Of a stretch of 42,383 bases of DNA, positions 41,425 through 42,383 are shown in pieces (position 1 is the stretch's first letter; each line of letters starts with the position of its first letter). Source of the stretch: Basidiobolus ranarum. Its lineage: Eukaryota; Basidiobolomycota; Basidiobolomycetes; Basidiobolales. The stretch covers positions 1 to 42,383 of the forward strand of contig JASJQH010006910.1 of assembly GCA_040143965.1 (NCBI GenBank). Reading direction: 5' to 3'. Below the pieces are notes generated by a model. It made no database searches and was not told where the DNA came from. It saw only the letters and a list, made by a program, of their open reading frames with translations. A program made the position numbers and the translations under genes.

Positions 41425-42160
41425 CTACTTTGGTAATCCGAATTTATCCCAGTTTCAATGTATTATTAGTCTATGGGGAAGAAATTACCCATCAATACTT
41501 CACATAATTTCACAGAATTCACTTTGCGTGTAAGGAACATTATTCATCCCTACAGCAGCTCAATCCTAATCCTTTTTCCGCTAAATATTTTCACATCTTT
41601 CCATTGGATTAACTACATTTGTAGCTCAATGACGTGTACGAGCAACTTTAGGATTCATCAGGTTGATTGATTTTGATTTTCCTCGCTATTGTTCTCATCT
41701 CACTTCACTTTGAACTATTTCATTACATTTTTTTGTAGATTATTGACCTTTCAGTAAACAACCTACTAAGTGTCTTCTTCACTCTCATGTCTTCCACTAC
41801 CGTTACTCACTCCATATTACCTATCGATATATATTAAGAATGATATAAAGTATATATATATATAACAACATATTCAAATGTATCTACTGAATTTCACGGG
41901 ATTGGAGGGATTATTCGACACGAATGTAAGGTCCAAGGTTTCTAAGAAATTCTATGGATAATGTGTTATTTTACCGGTTTAAAAAGGAGGGTTTATTTTT
42001 TCACTTTAGTGAAATATTTTTGGTAAATCGATGATTTTACGAGATTGTTCTTAGTAAATAACAATAACTTAAGAAAAAAGGTACTGATGATACTGAGAAA
42101 TGTATAGAATATTGGTGAATGATCATGAAGATGAACACTTCTATGGAGTCAAGAATTAGC
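41425..42160. other. Convergent 3' spacer between kinesin-8 and actin
   Basis: 736 nt holding the two 3' untranslated regions. It is AT-rich with a (TA)n run near 41850-41862. No gene seen. Confidence 0.55.

Positions 42161-42383
<223 letters not shown>

Overview
The window comes from an AT-rich fungal nuclear genome. Introns are short (about 50-75 nt), with GT..AG ends and TACTAAY-like branch sites. It also holds a near-invariant actin C-terminus, a fungal kinesin-8, a CHO1-type phosphatidylserine synthase, an ART-type arrestin with PPxY motifs and a fungal phosphoketolase. The retained TBC1D31-type WD40-TBC gene (a centriole/cilium-associated family in animals) beside a large NRPS points to an early-diverging, zygomycete-grade fungus. 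A Basidiobolus-like organism would fit, but that is inference.

Left part (1-22.8 kb): an accessory, partly decayed secondary-metabolite region. A GT4-type glycosyltransferase (1307-2662, minus) is followed by a four-module NRPS on the same strand, about 19.0 kb down to 3.1 kb. The NRPS order is [half C]-A-T-E / C-A-T / C-A-T / C-A-T-E-Te. It is split into three open frames: a frame change at an A8 run inside the third C domain, and an in-frame TAG just before the thioesterase core. Upstream and divergent lies a heavily degraded ABCB/P-glycoprotein-type transporter pseudogene (19.9-22.0 kb), then a ~655-bp imperfect foldback palindrome. Short telomere-type repeats flank the GT/NRPS block in outward (chromosome-end-like) orientation.

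Middle (22.8-25.8 kb): gene-poor, with small tandem repeats, a hexamer microsatellite and a relic of a small secreted-protein gene.

Right part (25.8-42.4 kb): dense housekeeping genes. These are a phosphoketolase, phosphatidylserine synthase (1 intron), an 18-exon TBC1D31 homologue, an auxin-efflux-carrier-like transporter (minus, 1 intron), an ART arrestin (1 intron), kinesin-8 (3 introns) and the 3' end of actin (minus).

Several genes share a TATA box about 42-57 nt upstream of the ATG, implying very short 5' leaders. I used this spacing to choose starts for the arrestin and the NRPS.
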